DNA from: Humulus lupulus
Lineage: Eukaryota > Streptophyta > Magnoliopsida > Rosales > Cannabaceae
Direction: 5' to 3'
NCBI RefSeq assembly: GCF_963169125.1
Contig: NC_084793.1
Span: 98,847,071-98,911,070, forward strand
Length of the DNA stretch: 64,000 nt
Shown here: in pieces, positions 23,004-35,887 of the stretch
How the letters are laid out: every line of letters starts with the position of its first letter
Numbering within the stretch: position 1 is the stretch's first letter
The notes under the pieces: generated by a model
Seen by the model: only the letters and a program-made list of their open reading frames with translations
Databases searched by the model: none
What the model was told of the DNA's origin: nothing
Program-made: the position numbers and the translations under genes

Positions 23004-24170
23004 TCGAGCTGGGTTGAGCTGTCCGCTTTCCTGGGTTCTTCTTTTCTGATCTTAGGGCAATCCTTTTTAAGATGACCCACTGCTCCACATGAGAAGCAGG
23101 CCCTTGCCCTACATTCTCCCAAATAATGCCTCTTTCATCTAGGGCATTCAGGATAAGACTTCCAGGCTTCAATACCACCTGGACGACCCATTGAAATACC
23201 ACGGGGCCACCTATCAGGACCTGGAACTGGGAAGGTATCAGGAACCTTCCTCTTCTGCTCACTGGGGCCTCCACCCCTACCTGAACCCACAAATGGAGGA
23301 CCTCGCCTCCTGAATTCCTTTCTGGCTGCACTGTCACGCCAGATCCTGTTCTTTGCACTCTCAGCTGTGAGTGCCTTCTCAACCACCTATGCATAGGTAG
23401 TAACCCCAGCCACAGTGGTGATACGTACATCACGGGCTAATCTGGGTTATAGCCCCTGCATAAATCTCTCTCTTCTGGTCCCATCAGTGGGCACCAGCTC
23501 CATGGAAAATTTCGCCAAACAATCAAATTTTAAGGCATACTCGGTGACTGACAAATTTCCCTGAAGTAGCCTAATGAATTCCTCGGCCTTTGCCGCCCTG
23601 ATAGCATCATTATAATATTTCTCATTAAACAAAGTTTGAAACTCCTCCCAACTCAAGGCATTAACATTTTTGGTCTGGGTAATAACCTCCCACCAGATCC
23701 GGGCATCCTCTCAAAACATATAAGTGGCACAGGCCACCCTCTCATTACCAGATACCCTCATGAAGTCAAGGATAGTGGTAATCATACTCATCCATTGCTC
23801 TGCCTTGGCAGGATATGCATTGCCTTCAAATACTGGAGGTTGTTGCTTCCTGAACCTTTCATAAAGAGGTTCCCATTTATTTCCAACCTCAGGCTGATGC
23901 CCAGCTGCTGGCACCAACACAGAAGGTGCCTCTGATCCACTGGCCACTACAGGTGCTTGTTGCTATCTCTAGAGACGAAGCTCTTCTCCCTGTCTCAACA
24001 CTATTGCCTACAGATTGCTAACTATCTGATGCCAGTTTACAGGAGCTGGCTGTGGAATCTGTGACTGGTCATTTTCTTGACCCTGACTATTATTATTCTG
24101 GCCTTGATCACTTTGGCCAGCTGAAGTATCTGTCTGCCCTGGATTCACTCTTATCTCTTATACCTTGCTG
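23004..24170 (-). pseudogene. gypsy B gag, broken
   Basis: Capsid blocks on the minus strand: PLYERFRKQQPPVFEG (23947-23711 frame), SWEEFQTLFNEKYYNDAIRAAKAEEF (23656-23447 frame) and a basic region leading to a zinc knuckle, CFSCGAVGHLKKDC, at about 23060-23105. The N-terminus is glutamine/asparagine-rich, near 24000-24160. Stops near 23447, 23710 and 23970 and shifts between fragments separate the pieces. Closely similar in organisation to gypsy A gag. Confidence 0.87.
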
Positions 24171-24578
24171 AAACAATGGTCAATACGGCCAATCAGGTAG
24201 TAATAACTAAACCTCTTGCCGCCTTACGGTCCAAGAACAAACAGACAATTATCATATTCCACAGTTATACAATTATACAAGCAGATACATGTTTATAGCA
24301 TTTAACACTTAGCATGTATCACATAATAATTCACAAACAACAATACTATTAAGTGTGTTCCAACAATATCAGTACTAATAAGCACACAGTTGCTGAGGAT
24401 ATAATATTTTAGGGCACAGGTTTAACATGGTGTCTCATGCATATAGGTAAAGCATATATACTATATTTAAGCATTTATACATATAACTACATAAATAGTT
24501 ACCAAATTATGAGTTGAGCTTGACTTCAGTGATGTGTGTACATGCCCAGCCAGTCTACAGGAACCCTAACCTTGGCAT
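24171..24578 (-). other. leader of gypsy B
   Basis: About 400 bp between the gag start and the primer site. No ORF or clear motif is visible. Confidence 0.55.
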
Positions 24579-24590
24579 GCTCTAATACCA
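24579..24590 (-). promoter_or_regulatory. primer binding site of gypsy B
   Basis: The minus strand reads TGGTATTAGAGC, one base away from the initiator-Met tRNA complement. It lies three bases inside the 5' LTR. Confidence 0.82.
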
Positions 24591-24593
24591 AGT

Positions 24594-26887
24594 TGTAATG
24601 CCATGGTTACCCCAAGACCGTTACGGTGAACGGTGAACTGGAAATTTGACTCGCTATCCGAGTCCTTTGGTTAAAAATGTGCTTCTAAGTGTTATTAACA
24701 GGCTAAGGTACAAAATTAATCAAAAAGGAAAGGATATATTTTATTTAATACATAAAATTGTTCATGGGCCCATCAAAAAATTTTACAAGTTATTTACAAC
24801 TCAAAATGGTCATTACTATTTCAAATTTACAAACCCGCCGACCTAAGCGGCAAAAATAGGGTAAACCCCCTAGTTCCTCTAAGAACTCCTTGGCCGTGGT
24901 GATCAAGCGGCCTCATATGTACACATCACCACCTAAGCTCTCCACTCAAGGCTGGGTGAGCTTTTCTTTCCCTTTACCTGCACCACATAGCACCCATGAG
25001 CCAAGGCCCAGCAAGAAACACAATATAACATGATATAATATCATCAATGATCATAATAATCATTTAGGGCTTTCAGTCCAAAACAGAGGAGTGACAGTCG
25101 CAAAAGTCACAAAGGTGGGTACAGCTCCCTTTAGCCATGTGACGATAGGGTCACCGAGGCTTAACAGATAAGTGAACCTTTCACTAGTTTAAACAGGATA
25201 AGTGCATGATGACTGGTCACCAACATAACCTTCCTCATGACTCTAGAGTCATAACTATGGAACATTGTTCCCTAGCCATGTGACAAGTAGTCACCTAGGC
25301 CTTAGGCCCTGGCTCTGAGTAACTAGTCCTAGACTATCCAAGCGCTTATAAGTTTCATCGACCTTAGGGTCGGTCCAACACTAATTCCTTAGAGTCATTC
25401 AACGCTGATATATATTAGATCTAATCTTTATTCGGCCCTGCGTTATGGACGCTTATGCCGTTTCTGACTTTTAGGTCAGTGATACACGACCAGTGTCGTC
25501 CCTGACTAATCAGTGCCATACACAGGTAAACAACATCCACTAGCATTTAATATGCAATTAATGTCCACATTTATCAACCAACATGCCTTAACAACAATCA
25601 TGCATGTCATATACACAGGGTGCAGTTTTCTTACCTCTGATTCGAGTGAGAATGAATGAAAGAATGACCCTTGAGAACGATCTGACTTTTTGTCATTTAG
25701 TGGTCACCTAGTCATAACCAAAATATGGGATGCCATCAATAAAATGAACATCAAAGGTTCCCAAACCAAGATCTAGCCTCCGGGACATCAATCCCCACTA
25801 ATCCGGGTAGTAGGAACCATCCCGAGGCCTAAAACCAAGTTCCCGAGGCCAAAACACTCAAACGAGCTCAAACCTATCCAAGGGTTGTGGCCCTAACACC
25901 TTGGACCGCGGCCCCTAGCCACTCCAGGAGCAAGGGTCACGGCGCCCAGCAAGGCCAAACTTGCTCCACCAGCTTCTTCGAGCTAGGGCCGCGGCCCCCA
26001 ACCCAAAACCATCCCCAAACTCGTTTTCCTTCATCCCAAACCCTCCAAAAACATACCTAAACACTTCAAAATCATCAAATCAAAGTTCCCAAGCTTCCCA
26101 ATGATCCAAAACCATCAAATCCTGAGGCTCGAACGAACCAAAAACTCAACGATTCACAAAAGCCAATTCTAAGCTTAGAAACTCTAAAAACTCAAAACTT
26201 AAAACTTAGATTACCTTCGATTAGGTTGTTTCTCGTCAAATTCTTCAGTCAAGAAGCTTCTAATGTTTCCTAGGATCGCTATGCCTTGATCCTCGCTTGA
26301 TTCCGACTCCTAGAACTCGAAATTTCCTTGAAAATGCTTCGAACGGTAAAATGAACTAACGGGAAGAGAACGAGAGGTGTTCTAACATACGGTTCTATCT
26401 GACAAGCTACTTCAAGCTTAAGTAACCTAAAATAAAACCTAATGCTCGGGGTCCTGAAAACACCCCCGGGGACATTATAGTCAAAACTTCCAGAATTTCC
26501 TCCTGATCTCAATAACTCCCAATTTATCATCAAATAACATTCTCATTATCCAATATCCCAATAAAAGACCCCCATTATGACAAAACCGCTAATTTATAAT
26601 ATAAGGTTGTCTCATGCCGAATAACTCGAATATATCTCCATAATAATGGGATCTCATCCATAAACCGCAATATGCACCCAAAATACACAAATATGCCCTC
26701 AACGGGCCAAGTTACCAAAACATCATAACAATCAAATGTGGACCCACATGCATGCATATAACATCATATTATAATATAATTCACATAAACATGGACATTA
26801 TCATTTAATGGCATAATTAAACAGTTATGGCCCTCCCGGTCTTCTAATCCAGCCATTAAACGACATTAGGGATTTCGGGGCATTACA
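24594..26887 (-). repeat. 5' LTR of gypsy B, full length
   Basis: 2294 bp, TGTAATGCCA to GGGGCATTACA on the + strand. Contains a GC-rich block with repeated CCGCGG/GCCGCGGCCC-like motifs (about 25870-26000) that is also present, with variation, in the LTRs at 39805 and 59657. This is the reference copy for the deletion in the left LTR. Confidence 0.92.
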
Positions 26888-26892
26888 TAACC

Positions 26893-29840
26893 ACTTATGA
26901 ATCCCAACTTTTAAGTCTTTGATGTTGTAAAATCAAACATGTACAAAGTATAACAAGTGTTAAAATTATTGAAATAATAAAGACGATAATGATCACTCAT
27001 TATCTATTTAATATTATCTAATATGATTATATTCCATTTCTAAAATACTAATTTTTCTTAGCATTCTAGTTGTATGTGAGTTGGGTTTGAATTCCAAGTT
27101 CACATGCAATTCAGTTGAATTCCAAATTTGAGTTTAGACTTCCTTTTGATCATATCAAACAACTCTTTAAGTGACTTTACTTTGAATGTTGCATGAAAAT
27201 TTCAGAAATTTTCTTTACATTCAACAAAAGTAAACTTATCTTAAATAAATGTCAATCAATATTGACTTACTATTTATTATCTCTTTCATATTTGAATAAT
27301 AAAATATTCAACATACATCTCTATGTATTAGCTAAATGGTTATGTGATTTTTGAGCCTTTATTAGATAAAGGTGTTTTGATAAACTTTAATTAATAGACT
27401 ATATAAACGGATAGAGAACCAATGAATGGTTCTAATAAAATATTGTCTTTTATTTGTTTTATGTGTCTAATTAATTACAAATCAATCTAAAAAAATAATT
27501 CACATATATGTTCCACTTAATTATTTTTGGAATAATATGTCTTATTTATTAAATCTATGATTTGCACAATAACGAATAACGAATAATTCATAATTATCAT
27601 TTATACTCATTGATGAAATAGGTGGAACAAATATATTTAAAAAATAACAACTGAATTTATTATTGAAAAGAAATATCAAATTTGTTCACTCGTCAAATAA
27701 ATCAATCTAAAATACAGTTTCTAGAAAGAATTCTAGAACTAATTTAAAGAAACAAACTTAATACAAAGTTGAAAATAAAAAACTAAATTCCATGCCAATT
27801 ATTTCTTGGTCTACCATTCTGCAAGCATTTTCTTGTTTCTCTTTCACATTTCTTTCTTTTCTTGAATAATGTGTTCCTGAAAATAAGACAAAATATGGAT
27901 TGTGGCATAAAAATTTGAATGAACTATTCAAATACCCTTTCTTCTTGTAAACTTCTCAAGTGATCTAAAGAGTCTCAACGTCTTTTTCTCTTTTGACTTA
28001 TAAACTACCGCTAGTTTGGTCAAGATGCACTAGTCGTGCTCGAAAGCCTAGATACACCTTCGGAGTGTAACCCATTATTTTCAATCAATGACTTAACTCT
28101 AGAGTGTGTCTTAGGGTCAGTCAAACTTGAAATACATCACTAATTATATTCTCATAAGAGAAGTCAACCTTGAGATAAAATAAACATATTCGGAAGACTT
28201 TCCTTAGGGTAGCCGCAAACGGAGGCGACACAAGGCCCTTCCTATGCCTCTCGGTGTTCAATAATGGAGACCATTGGACTTATTGTCATAACTTCCTCTC
28301 TCACTCACTATTTTGGAAAAGTGTGTTTTTCACAAAATCAATATTTTTTTAATTTAGTTGTAAAAATAAATCTAATTATTTTTATCAAATGATATTCTAA
28401 TAATTACTAATCCAATTAAGTAAAAAATAAAAAATTATTCCCTTAATTCTAATTTTAATTTTGTTTTAATTAAGAGAATACCATTTTTATTTTAATAAAA
28501 TATTTTTCATTAAAATAACAAATTAAACAACTTTAATTTTGATTTACCATCTTAACTAATTAAGATTAATTTTATTATTATATGAATTATCATAAATAAA
28601 CATATAATAAAATATAGGACGTTCCTAATAACATGTTTCTACAACGAATGTAATGCATGCTAATTACATACTGCGTGGGTATATGAATGACATATTATAA
28701 TGCATGACAAAATATTAAATATTTTAATCACATTCAAACATTTCTAATAAGTAAAGGGTTGGTAACTTTTGGGTATTTCTAGAAAAATTACAACACTTTC
28801 AGAAAATACACGAAAATGTAACCTAGATTAACTAAGGTCTGATGGAGAGCACCTTGATCTCGAACCTTGAGATGTAGTCTTGTTGAGCCAATGCCACCCT
28901 TTTCCATATTCATTATGAAATATACAAAATTTTTATTACTTTAAACAAACTTTTAAAATAATTAAAATTTGGGTTTTAACACTCAAATAGTTTCTAAGGC
29001 CCAATTTGAATTTGGGTAATTTAATTTAAAAATTAAATTAAAAAAATTAATTTTAATAAATTAAAATTCATAATAATTTTAATTTTGGATATTTTAATTA
29101 AAATAATTTTAATTATGGAAGAGAATAATTAAAACATTTTTAATTAAGGGAAATAATCAATATTATTTAAATTAAAGAAATTTCCATATTAAAACCATTT
29201 TAATTCAATTTCAGATTTTTTAATTAAATGAATAATTAAAATAATTATGGTAACAACACATTAGGGTTTGTAAGATACAAACCCTAGGTGTGTAACAATG
29301 TGGGGTGGCGGCAAGGGAGCGGCGGTGCTGCACGACCTGGGCGTGTGGTAGGCACGGCGTATGCATAGGGCACGGGGTGCAGCTAGGCGTACATGGGCAC
29401 GGGGTGCGGCTGGGCACAGGTGCGACAGTGGGTGTGGCTGGGCGCAGGCACGACAGGGATTGCACGACTAGCACGGATGGGCTATAGGAGCGCGGGCCTA
29501 GGAAGGCAGGCGCGTAGGCATGCGCAAGTGCAGGGGCACGACTCGGGGCTCAAGATCAGGCTCGGGCTCGGGGCTTGGGCCATCTCAGAATTTCATCCAA
29601 CATTTTAAAAGAAAAATTACATAATTCCTATGCCCGAAAATTGTCTTACATTTTTCATCTTGAATTTTGAGAACAATTCCTAAACCCAAAAGCAACATTA
29701 TAAACAACTCTTAAGAATCTATCGTCATGAGTACAAACATTCATCCATTCAAACATATATCACATATAATATAAAAATGCATATCGTCCCACACAATAAT
29801 TAATAACATGAAGAGATTAATGATGTGCTTTGGTACCAAT
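26893..29840 (-). other. copia C internal remainder: leader and unreadable gag side
   Basis: 2.9 kb between gypsy B and the right LTR of C. From about 27900 to 29840 it corresponds to the long leader of copia D: both share the segment with the AACCCATTATTT / AAATAATGGGTT block (28068-28079 here, on the opposite strand to 45721-45732 in D). A strongly GC-rich patch lies at 29290-29590 in an otherwise AT-rich sequence. From 26893 to about 27880 I see no recognisable coding. Short ORFs over the GC-rich patch are compositional and not supported as genes. Confidence 0.55.
29827..29838 (-). promoter_or_regulatory. primer binding site of copia C (diverged)
   Basis: The minus strand reads TGGTACCAAAGC next to the right LTR. 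It matches the initiator-Met complement at 10 of 12 positions. It fixes the element orientation as minus. Confidence 0.7.
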
Positions 29841-30430
29841 TGTTGGAAAAACAATCAGAGTGCACATCAAAATTGGCGTGGTGGGCCCAGTGTTATAAAT
29901 ACCAAAAATTTTCATCTCTCATTTAAACAATTTATATGTTTAAGAAAACATCCAGACAGAAACATTAATATGCAATATCATTAATCATGCAACGTATATA
30001 AATATAACTATACACATATTTACATATACCATAAACACATTTATACAAATATTCAAGAACATAAATATTTACATTTTGAAGCCTATCAAGTGTTCTTGAG
30101 TCTTTTCGTATATTTATCGATCTTCCAATCCAAATCTTTGAGTACTCTAACCACGATCTTCCGGAGTATTTTCTACACCTCAAGATGTGTTTAGGCAAAT
30201 AGAGAACATGGGTTAGTAATTTTGAAATCACATGTATATCTCAACACATGAGAACTTGAATTATGGCTTGAGAAGGGTTAGAATAAAAGAAGAAGATGAT
30301 GACAGTTTCTTGTCTGACGAATTCTGAAACTTTTTCTCTCACTTTTCACTGACTTGTTTTACTTCTTCTTCTTCTATAATAAGAGATTGAGAGATTATAT
30401 ATTACCATATTATTCCTAAAAATAATAGTA

Positions 30431-30462
<32 letters not shown>

Positions 30463-32077
30463 TCATAATGATGATAGGAATTGATTTAGGTAAATATCTA
30501 ACCTACCAAATTTGAAAAAAAAACTATTTTAAAATTATAAAATTAATAAATAATAAAATAAAAACAATACTAATATAGTATCAGTATACCGCTACACGCA
30601 TGCCACAGTCCCTGGACTGTGTCATGCGTGAATAGCAGCATTCCTTTTTCAGGGATATTGTATTTTTCTTTTATTTATTTAATTAAAATCAATCCTTCCA
30701 CAAAATATGGTATTATCTTTTTATGGAAAATATCACAACCATATTTCAAAATTTAAATTTTAAATTCAAAATTCAAATTGATGATCATCATTATCATCAT
30801 CTTTTAAAATTCAATAAATCAAAATTATTTTGACTTACCAATTTTATTTTCTTCCACTCAAATAAAATAATTAATTTCAAAAATTTATTTATTTATATAT
30901 ATATTTCGAAAATTATATATTGAAATTAATAAACATATTTTTTGAAAATTTAATAATTAATTCCAAATTAATTATTCAACCTCAATTACCATATAATTTT
31001 ATATTTGACCCGAAGAATAAAATTCTTCTTAATATTTTCAAATTATAGTTTTACCCTAGTATCAACTCTTCTCTTGATATGATGTTGATATAGCCACCCT
31101 GGGGACCTATGGACCTATAATATCAAGCTCCAATAAATATTAGATTATTAATCAAAGCTATTTGATTAAATAATCATATTTATTAATCTCATGATTACTC
31201 TACTATAAATATGATATTGAACTCTTGATAATTATAGACATATATTTACAGAGTACTTTATTAAAGAATAAAATGTCCATTGATTTAATCATTACATACA
31301 GCGTTAATCCTCTATTAATGGTTCATAATTAAAAGGGAATAAAATTATTGTTTTACCCTTTTTACTATATCTTGTTCCTAGTGTACCATTGCCTTTACTA
31401 GTGAAAGTTGTGTCCCAACAAGTTTGTGACGTGAGTGCTCATAACATTTTCAATTCCAAAAGTCAATCCAATAGGGAACTATTATTCAATCTATAAGAAG
31501 ATATAGATTCCATATATATCATTGAGTCCCCAAAATTATTGTTCTTAGCCTAATCATTCTGACAAACCTTAATATATGAATCAAAGGATCAAATGACATA
31601 TATAGGAGTTCATACTACACCCAGGATTAAGATCATCGTGTATATGATTATCATTTGATGTGTTTGATTAATAATATGAAATAGCGTTTGATCAAGTATT
31701 AACAAATCACATCTGGTCCAGTTCTATATATCATTATATATAACGTACATTCACTAAAGTGTCCTACTACACTAATGACCCGGATCTAGATCACTTGTAT
31801 TCATAATACTAGTGAACCATACTAGTAGTAATTAATCTAAAGATTTCATAAATTTATTTTACTGTGAACTGTTTCAAGTTCATTGTCTCAATATCGATAA
31901 TCTCATACCAATATGAGATTAAGACCACATAGATGAACTTTGGAGTTTTATGATATTTACTTAATATTATCAACATAATATCGGACATAGTCTATATATA
32001 TAATAATTTAATTCTATCATTTATTTCATTTAAATCATTTGTCAACTATAATTGCTTTAAGGGCACTATTCCCAACA
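29841..32077 (-). repeat. 5' LTR of copia C (minus strand)
   Basis: 2237 bp from TGTTGGAAAA to CCCAACA on the + strand, followed by duplication TGTTG (32078-32082). Contains an (AAT)n run near 30435-30463. A hairpin at 30595-30630 has two 8-bp stems separated by one mismatch; its 11-bp counterpart is in the left LTR. Confidence 0.9.
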
Positions 32078-32187
32078 TGTTGTTAGGGTAGCATGGTTGT
32101 AGCATAAAATAGATTTCTAGCCACAAGTTATGCCATAATCATCCATCGAGGATCACACACACTAGCCTTGCTACAAGTACTTGCTAA
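32078..32187. other. short strip between elements C and E
   Basis: 110 bp beginning with the right duplication TGTTG of C and ending GCTAA, next to the LTR of E. It matches no element seen here and may be pre-insertion DNA. No gene is visible. Confidence 0.5.
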
Positions 32188-32623
32188 TGTTGGAACTGAA
32201 TCTGAATATGCACAGATCTAAACTTATGTCAGATTATCAAGATTACATAGTGAATTCACAAGACATACCTGATTCTGTGATGATGGATATGAGAAGGATT
32301 ATGAGTTTATGGTCCTCCATAGACTAATCTTTACTCTCTATGGATCTCACTCAATTAATGAGAATAGAGGAGGAGAGGTGATGGGAGATTAGCCTTGGGG
32401 ACCAAACCCTGTAGTATTCTTTATATAGTAATCTAATTAGAACCCCATTAACCCTAATTAGGTTTACTATTGGGTATTACACATTACAAAGCCATACCGT
32501 ATAAGATGTTTAATTGGACTCTCTTAATTAGATCACTTAGTTAGCCCAACTTAGAATATTAGCTCAAATACAATTGTCTTAATTTTTTAGCCCACACATT
32601 AAGTTATTAAAAATAACCCAAAA
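32188..32623 (-). repeat. 3' LTR of copia E
   Basis: About 436 bp; on the + strand TGTTGGAACT to AACCCAAAA. A minus-strand TATATAAA lies at 32420-32427. The purine tract on the minus strand (CCCAAGTGAGAGATT, 32624-32638) fixes the right edge to within a few bases. Left flank GCTAA (32183-32187); its partner is not in the window. Confidence 0.78.
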
Positions 32624-33091
32624 ATCTCTCACTTGGGCTACAAATTAATTCTAGTAACAATTACATTTGATAACCTTAGGTGCACAAACTTGCTAATTAT
32701 TCTTAAAAACATCTTCTTTAAACAATTTGTTCCATCTCCTATACCAATATGAGACCAAAGCGACATTTGTTACTTTAATCGTAACTCGATCCATCAATGA
32801 TCACCATATCAAATAAATTCAATGACATAGATCAAGTATGGATGTGTAACTAGAAATTACATGCAATGTGATCTCAATCATGCCTATTTCCAATTAGAAC
32901 TTTATTCTTTAGTGTGATCAATCCTCAGTCTTTCAAACTATATGTTAAACCACAATTGAAAGATAACACATCCAAAGCAATAAAGATAACAAAACCATCA
33001 ACTTTATTCTGCAGAAAACTGAACATACATAAAGTAGCATAATAGTGTCAACAAATAATAACTAAATACAGAACACAAACTCCCACTAAAA
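32624..33091 (-). other. 3' untranslated part of copia E
   Basis: 468 bp between the polypurine tract and the pol stop. No ORF or other element is recognised in it. Confidence 0.55.
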
Positions 33092-35887
33092 CTACATATC
33101 ATCAAATAAGACAACACCCATGTGAGCAATATGCCCATGAAAGACCTTGGGTCTCAAAACTTTGGTTAGTGGGTCCGCTTGCATTAAGTTTGTTCCTATA
33201 TGTTCAATAGACACTATCTTACTCTTAACTCTCTCTTTAACAACTAGAAACTTGATGTCTATGTGTTTAGACTTTGAAGAGATTCTATTGTTATTTGAAT
33301 ATAGAACTGCTGATAGATTGACACAATAAATATTTAGTGGGCTTTCAATTCCATCCACTACTCGCAACCCAGTAACAAAATTTCGCAGCCATATTGCATG
33401 ATTGGTTGCCACATAACAAGCTATGAACTTTGCTGCCATGGTGGAAGGAGCAATGAGTGACTGCTTGGCACTTCTCCAGGATATAGCTCCTTCTGAAAAC
33501 ATATATACATAGCCAGAAGTGGATCTTTTAATATCTTGGCAACTTGCTAGATTGGAGTCAGAATACCCAATGATCTCCAAATTTTCTGACTTACGATAGG
33601 TGAGCATGTAATCCTTTGTTCTTTGTAAGTACCTCATAACATGTTTAGCTGCTTTCCAATGATCCATGTCGGGGTCACTTAAGTATCTACCCAACATACC
33701 CAATATGCACCAAATCTGGACGCGTACATACTTGAGCATACATAAGACTCCCAACAACCGAAGAATAAAGAATCTTTTGCATCTATTTTCTTTCAATTTC
33801 ATTCATGGGGCATTGGCTGAGACAAAACTTGTCTCCTTTGGAAACATGAGTATCTCCTTGTGCACAATCTTTCATGCCAAATCTAGCAAGTACCTTCTCG
33901 ATATCGCTCTTTTGTGATAACCCAAGGACACCCCGAGAGCAATCTCAGTGTATCTTAATTCCTAATACAAAATAGGCATCACCAAGATCTTTCATTTCAA
34001 AATGTTTTGTTAGAAATCTCTTGGTTTCTTGCAATAGGCCTATATTGCCATGAGCCAAAAGTATGTCATCAACATAGAGCACTAGGAAGATAAATTTACT
34101 CCCACTAAACTTTTGATATACACAATCATCAACTGCATTGACCGCAAAACCGCATGAGACAATGATTTGATGAAACTTATGATATAATTGACGGGAAGCT
34201 TGCTTGAGACCTAGATGAATCTTTTGAGTTTGCAAACTGACTTTGGATCACCTAATACAAAGTTTTCTGGCTATGTCATATATATGGTTTCCTCAATGTA
34301 ACCATTGAGAAAAGTTGTCTTAACATCCTTCTGGTGCAACTCTAAGTCAAAATGAGCTTCAAGTGCCATTATTGTCCTGAAAAGAATCTTTCGATGATAC
34401 TAGAGAGAAAGTTTATTTGTAGTCAATACCTTCCTTTTGAGTAAAACCCTCGGTGACTAGAAGCGCTTTATACCTCTTAATGTTGCCTCTAGAATCCCTT
34501 TTGGTTTTAAATATCCATTTGCAACCAATGGACTTCCCACCTACAGGCAACTTGACAAGATCCCAAATGTTATTGTCTTTCATGGATTTCATCTCATCAT
34601 TCATGGCATTAATCCACTTTTAACAATTAACACTTTGTTTGTCTTGTTGGAAGTTAATTGGATCATCTTCCATTATCCCTATGTCAAACTCATGCTCTTG
34701 AAGAAATACAATGTAATCACTTGAAATTGCACTTATTTTCTCTCTAGTTGATCGCCTAAGTGGCACTTCCTCTTGAGGTTGTTAGGTTTTCTCTTCTGGA
34801 GCAACCTCTTGATTTTGAGTAGGGAGTTCCATAGGTAATTCCTCATTGTTGTCTTGAATTGTGTCTTGAACAATGTCAACAGGTTGATTATTGTCAATAA
34901 CAACATTCTGTAAAGGAATAGATTCATCTTCAAAGACAACATTCCTAACTTTATCTCCCCCCTCAAACACAACATCCTCAAGAAATCTCGCATTTCCCGT
35001 CATGAAAAAGGACTCAGTTGCGGGATCATAAAACTTAAAACCCCTGGACTGTTAAGGATATTCAACAAAATAACAACTAATTTTTCTTGAGTCCAGTTTG
35101 TTTTCATGTGGCTTATAAGGCCTTGCCTCAGCTGGAAAACCCCAAATGTGTAAGTGTTTAATGCTAGGCTTTTTGTCTATCAATAGTTCATAAGGGATTT
35201 TAGCCACCGCTTTGCTAGGTACTCTATTTAGTATGTAGGCTACAGTCTTAAGTGCCTCTCCCTAGAGTGATTCTGGTAAAGAAGAATGACTAATCATACT
35301 TCTTATCATGTCCTTAAGTGTTCTGTTTCGTTTCTCAGCAACACTATTCATGCGAGGTTTCCCTGGTATTGTGTATTGCGGGACGTTCCCACATTCCTCT
35401 AAGAATTTGGCAAAAGGTCCTAGACGTTGTTCACCTGATCCGTCATATCTACCATAGAATTCACCACCACGGTCAAATTTGACAGCTTTATTCTTCTCAC
35501 CTAGTCGATTTTCAACGTCAGCTTTGAAGGCCTTAAAAACGTCCAAGGATTGTGAATTTTCATGGATTAAGTATAAGTACCCATAACGAGAATAGTCGTC
35601 TGTAAAAGTGATAAAATACTATTGGCCATTCCAAGATGCTATAGGGAATGGACCACATATATCAATATGCATCAATTGTAAGACGCCAGAACTCCTTTTG
35701 GCACTTAACTTCCTAATGTTTGTCTGCTTCTCTTTGATACATTCAACACATACATCATGGTTCGTGTAATCAAGGGGTTCAAGTATTCTGTCTGACACAA
35801 GTCTCTCTATTCTCCTTTTGGAGATGTGTCGTAAGTGCTTGTGCCATAAGGTGGCAGAATTCTCATTTGATAATTTGGGTTTTGTAC
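33092..35887 (-). pseudogene. copia E pol: integrase, RT, RNase H, broken
   Basis: From right to left on the minus strand. The integrase zinc region LWHKHLRHISKRR... CVECIKEKQTN (35860-35700) is followed by core blocks MHIDICGPFP, KFDRGGEFYG (35470-35430) and PRMNSVAEKRNRTLKDM (35365-35315). RT blocks are DNNIWDLVKLP (34580), IGCKWIFKTKRDSRG and the signature FLVLYVDDILLAHGN (34105-34050). The RNase H part has RSTSGYVYMFSEGAISWRSA and a SIEHIGTNLMQADPLTK tail (33802-33092). Frameshifts and stops separate the blocks, for example near 33803-33944, 34236-34412, 34605-34730 and 35547-35618. The MITE at 35888 separates it from the protease part. Confidence 0.9.

Larger units (their letters stand above)
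18389..26887 (-). mobile_element. Ty3/gypsy chromovirus element B, minus strand, nested in C
   Basis: Complete element with duplication TAACC at 18384-18388 and 26888-26892. The right LTR (5') is full length, while the left LTR (3') has a 1.2 kb internal deletion. Gag, protease, RT, RNase H, integrase and chromodomain tail are all recognisable on the minus strand. A tandem duplication, several stops and some frameshifts disable it. LTRs of the same family occur at 39805-42206 and 59657-62052 in + orientation. Confidence 0.94.
14437..32077 (-). mobile_element. Ty1/copia element C, old, with gypsy B nested inside
   Basis: Two LTRs of 2239 and 2237 bp flank an internal region, bounded by the 5-bp duplication TGTTG (14432-14436, 32078-32082). 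The primer site lies at the right LTR and the purine tract at the left LTR, so the element is on the minus strand. The LTRs differ at about one base in ten over their first ~180 bases, making this the oldest pair here. The internal region is only about 4.7 kb after removing gypsy B and retains a barely recognisable pol end and a long leader. Confidence 0.9.

Noticed and set aside
29220..29608. Short ORFs rich in Cys, Gly, His and Arg around the GC-rich patch
   Set aside because: Composition-driven, short, overlapping on both strands, and located in the untranslated leader of copia C.
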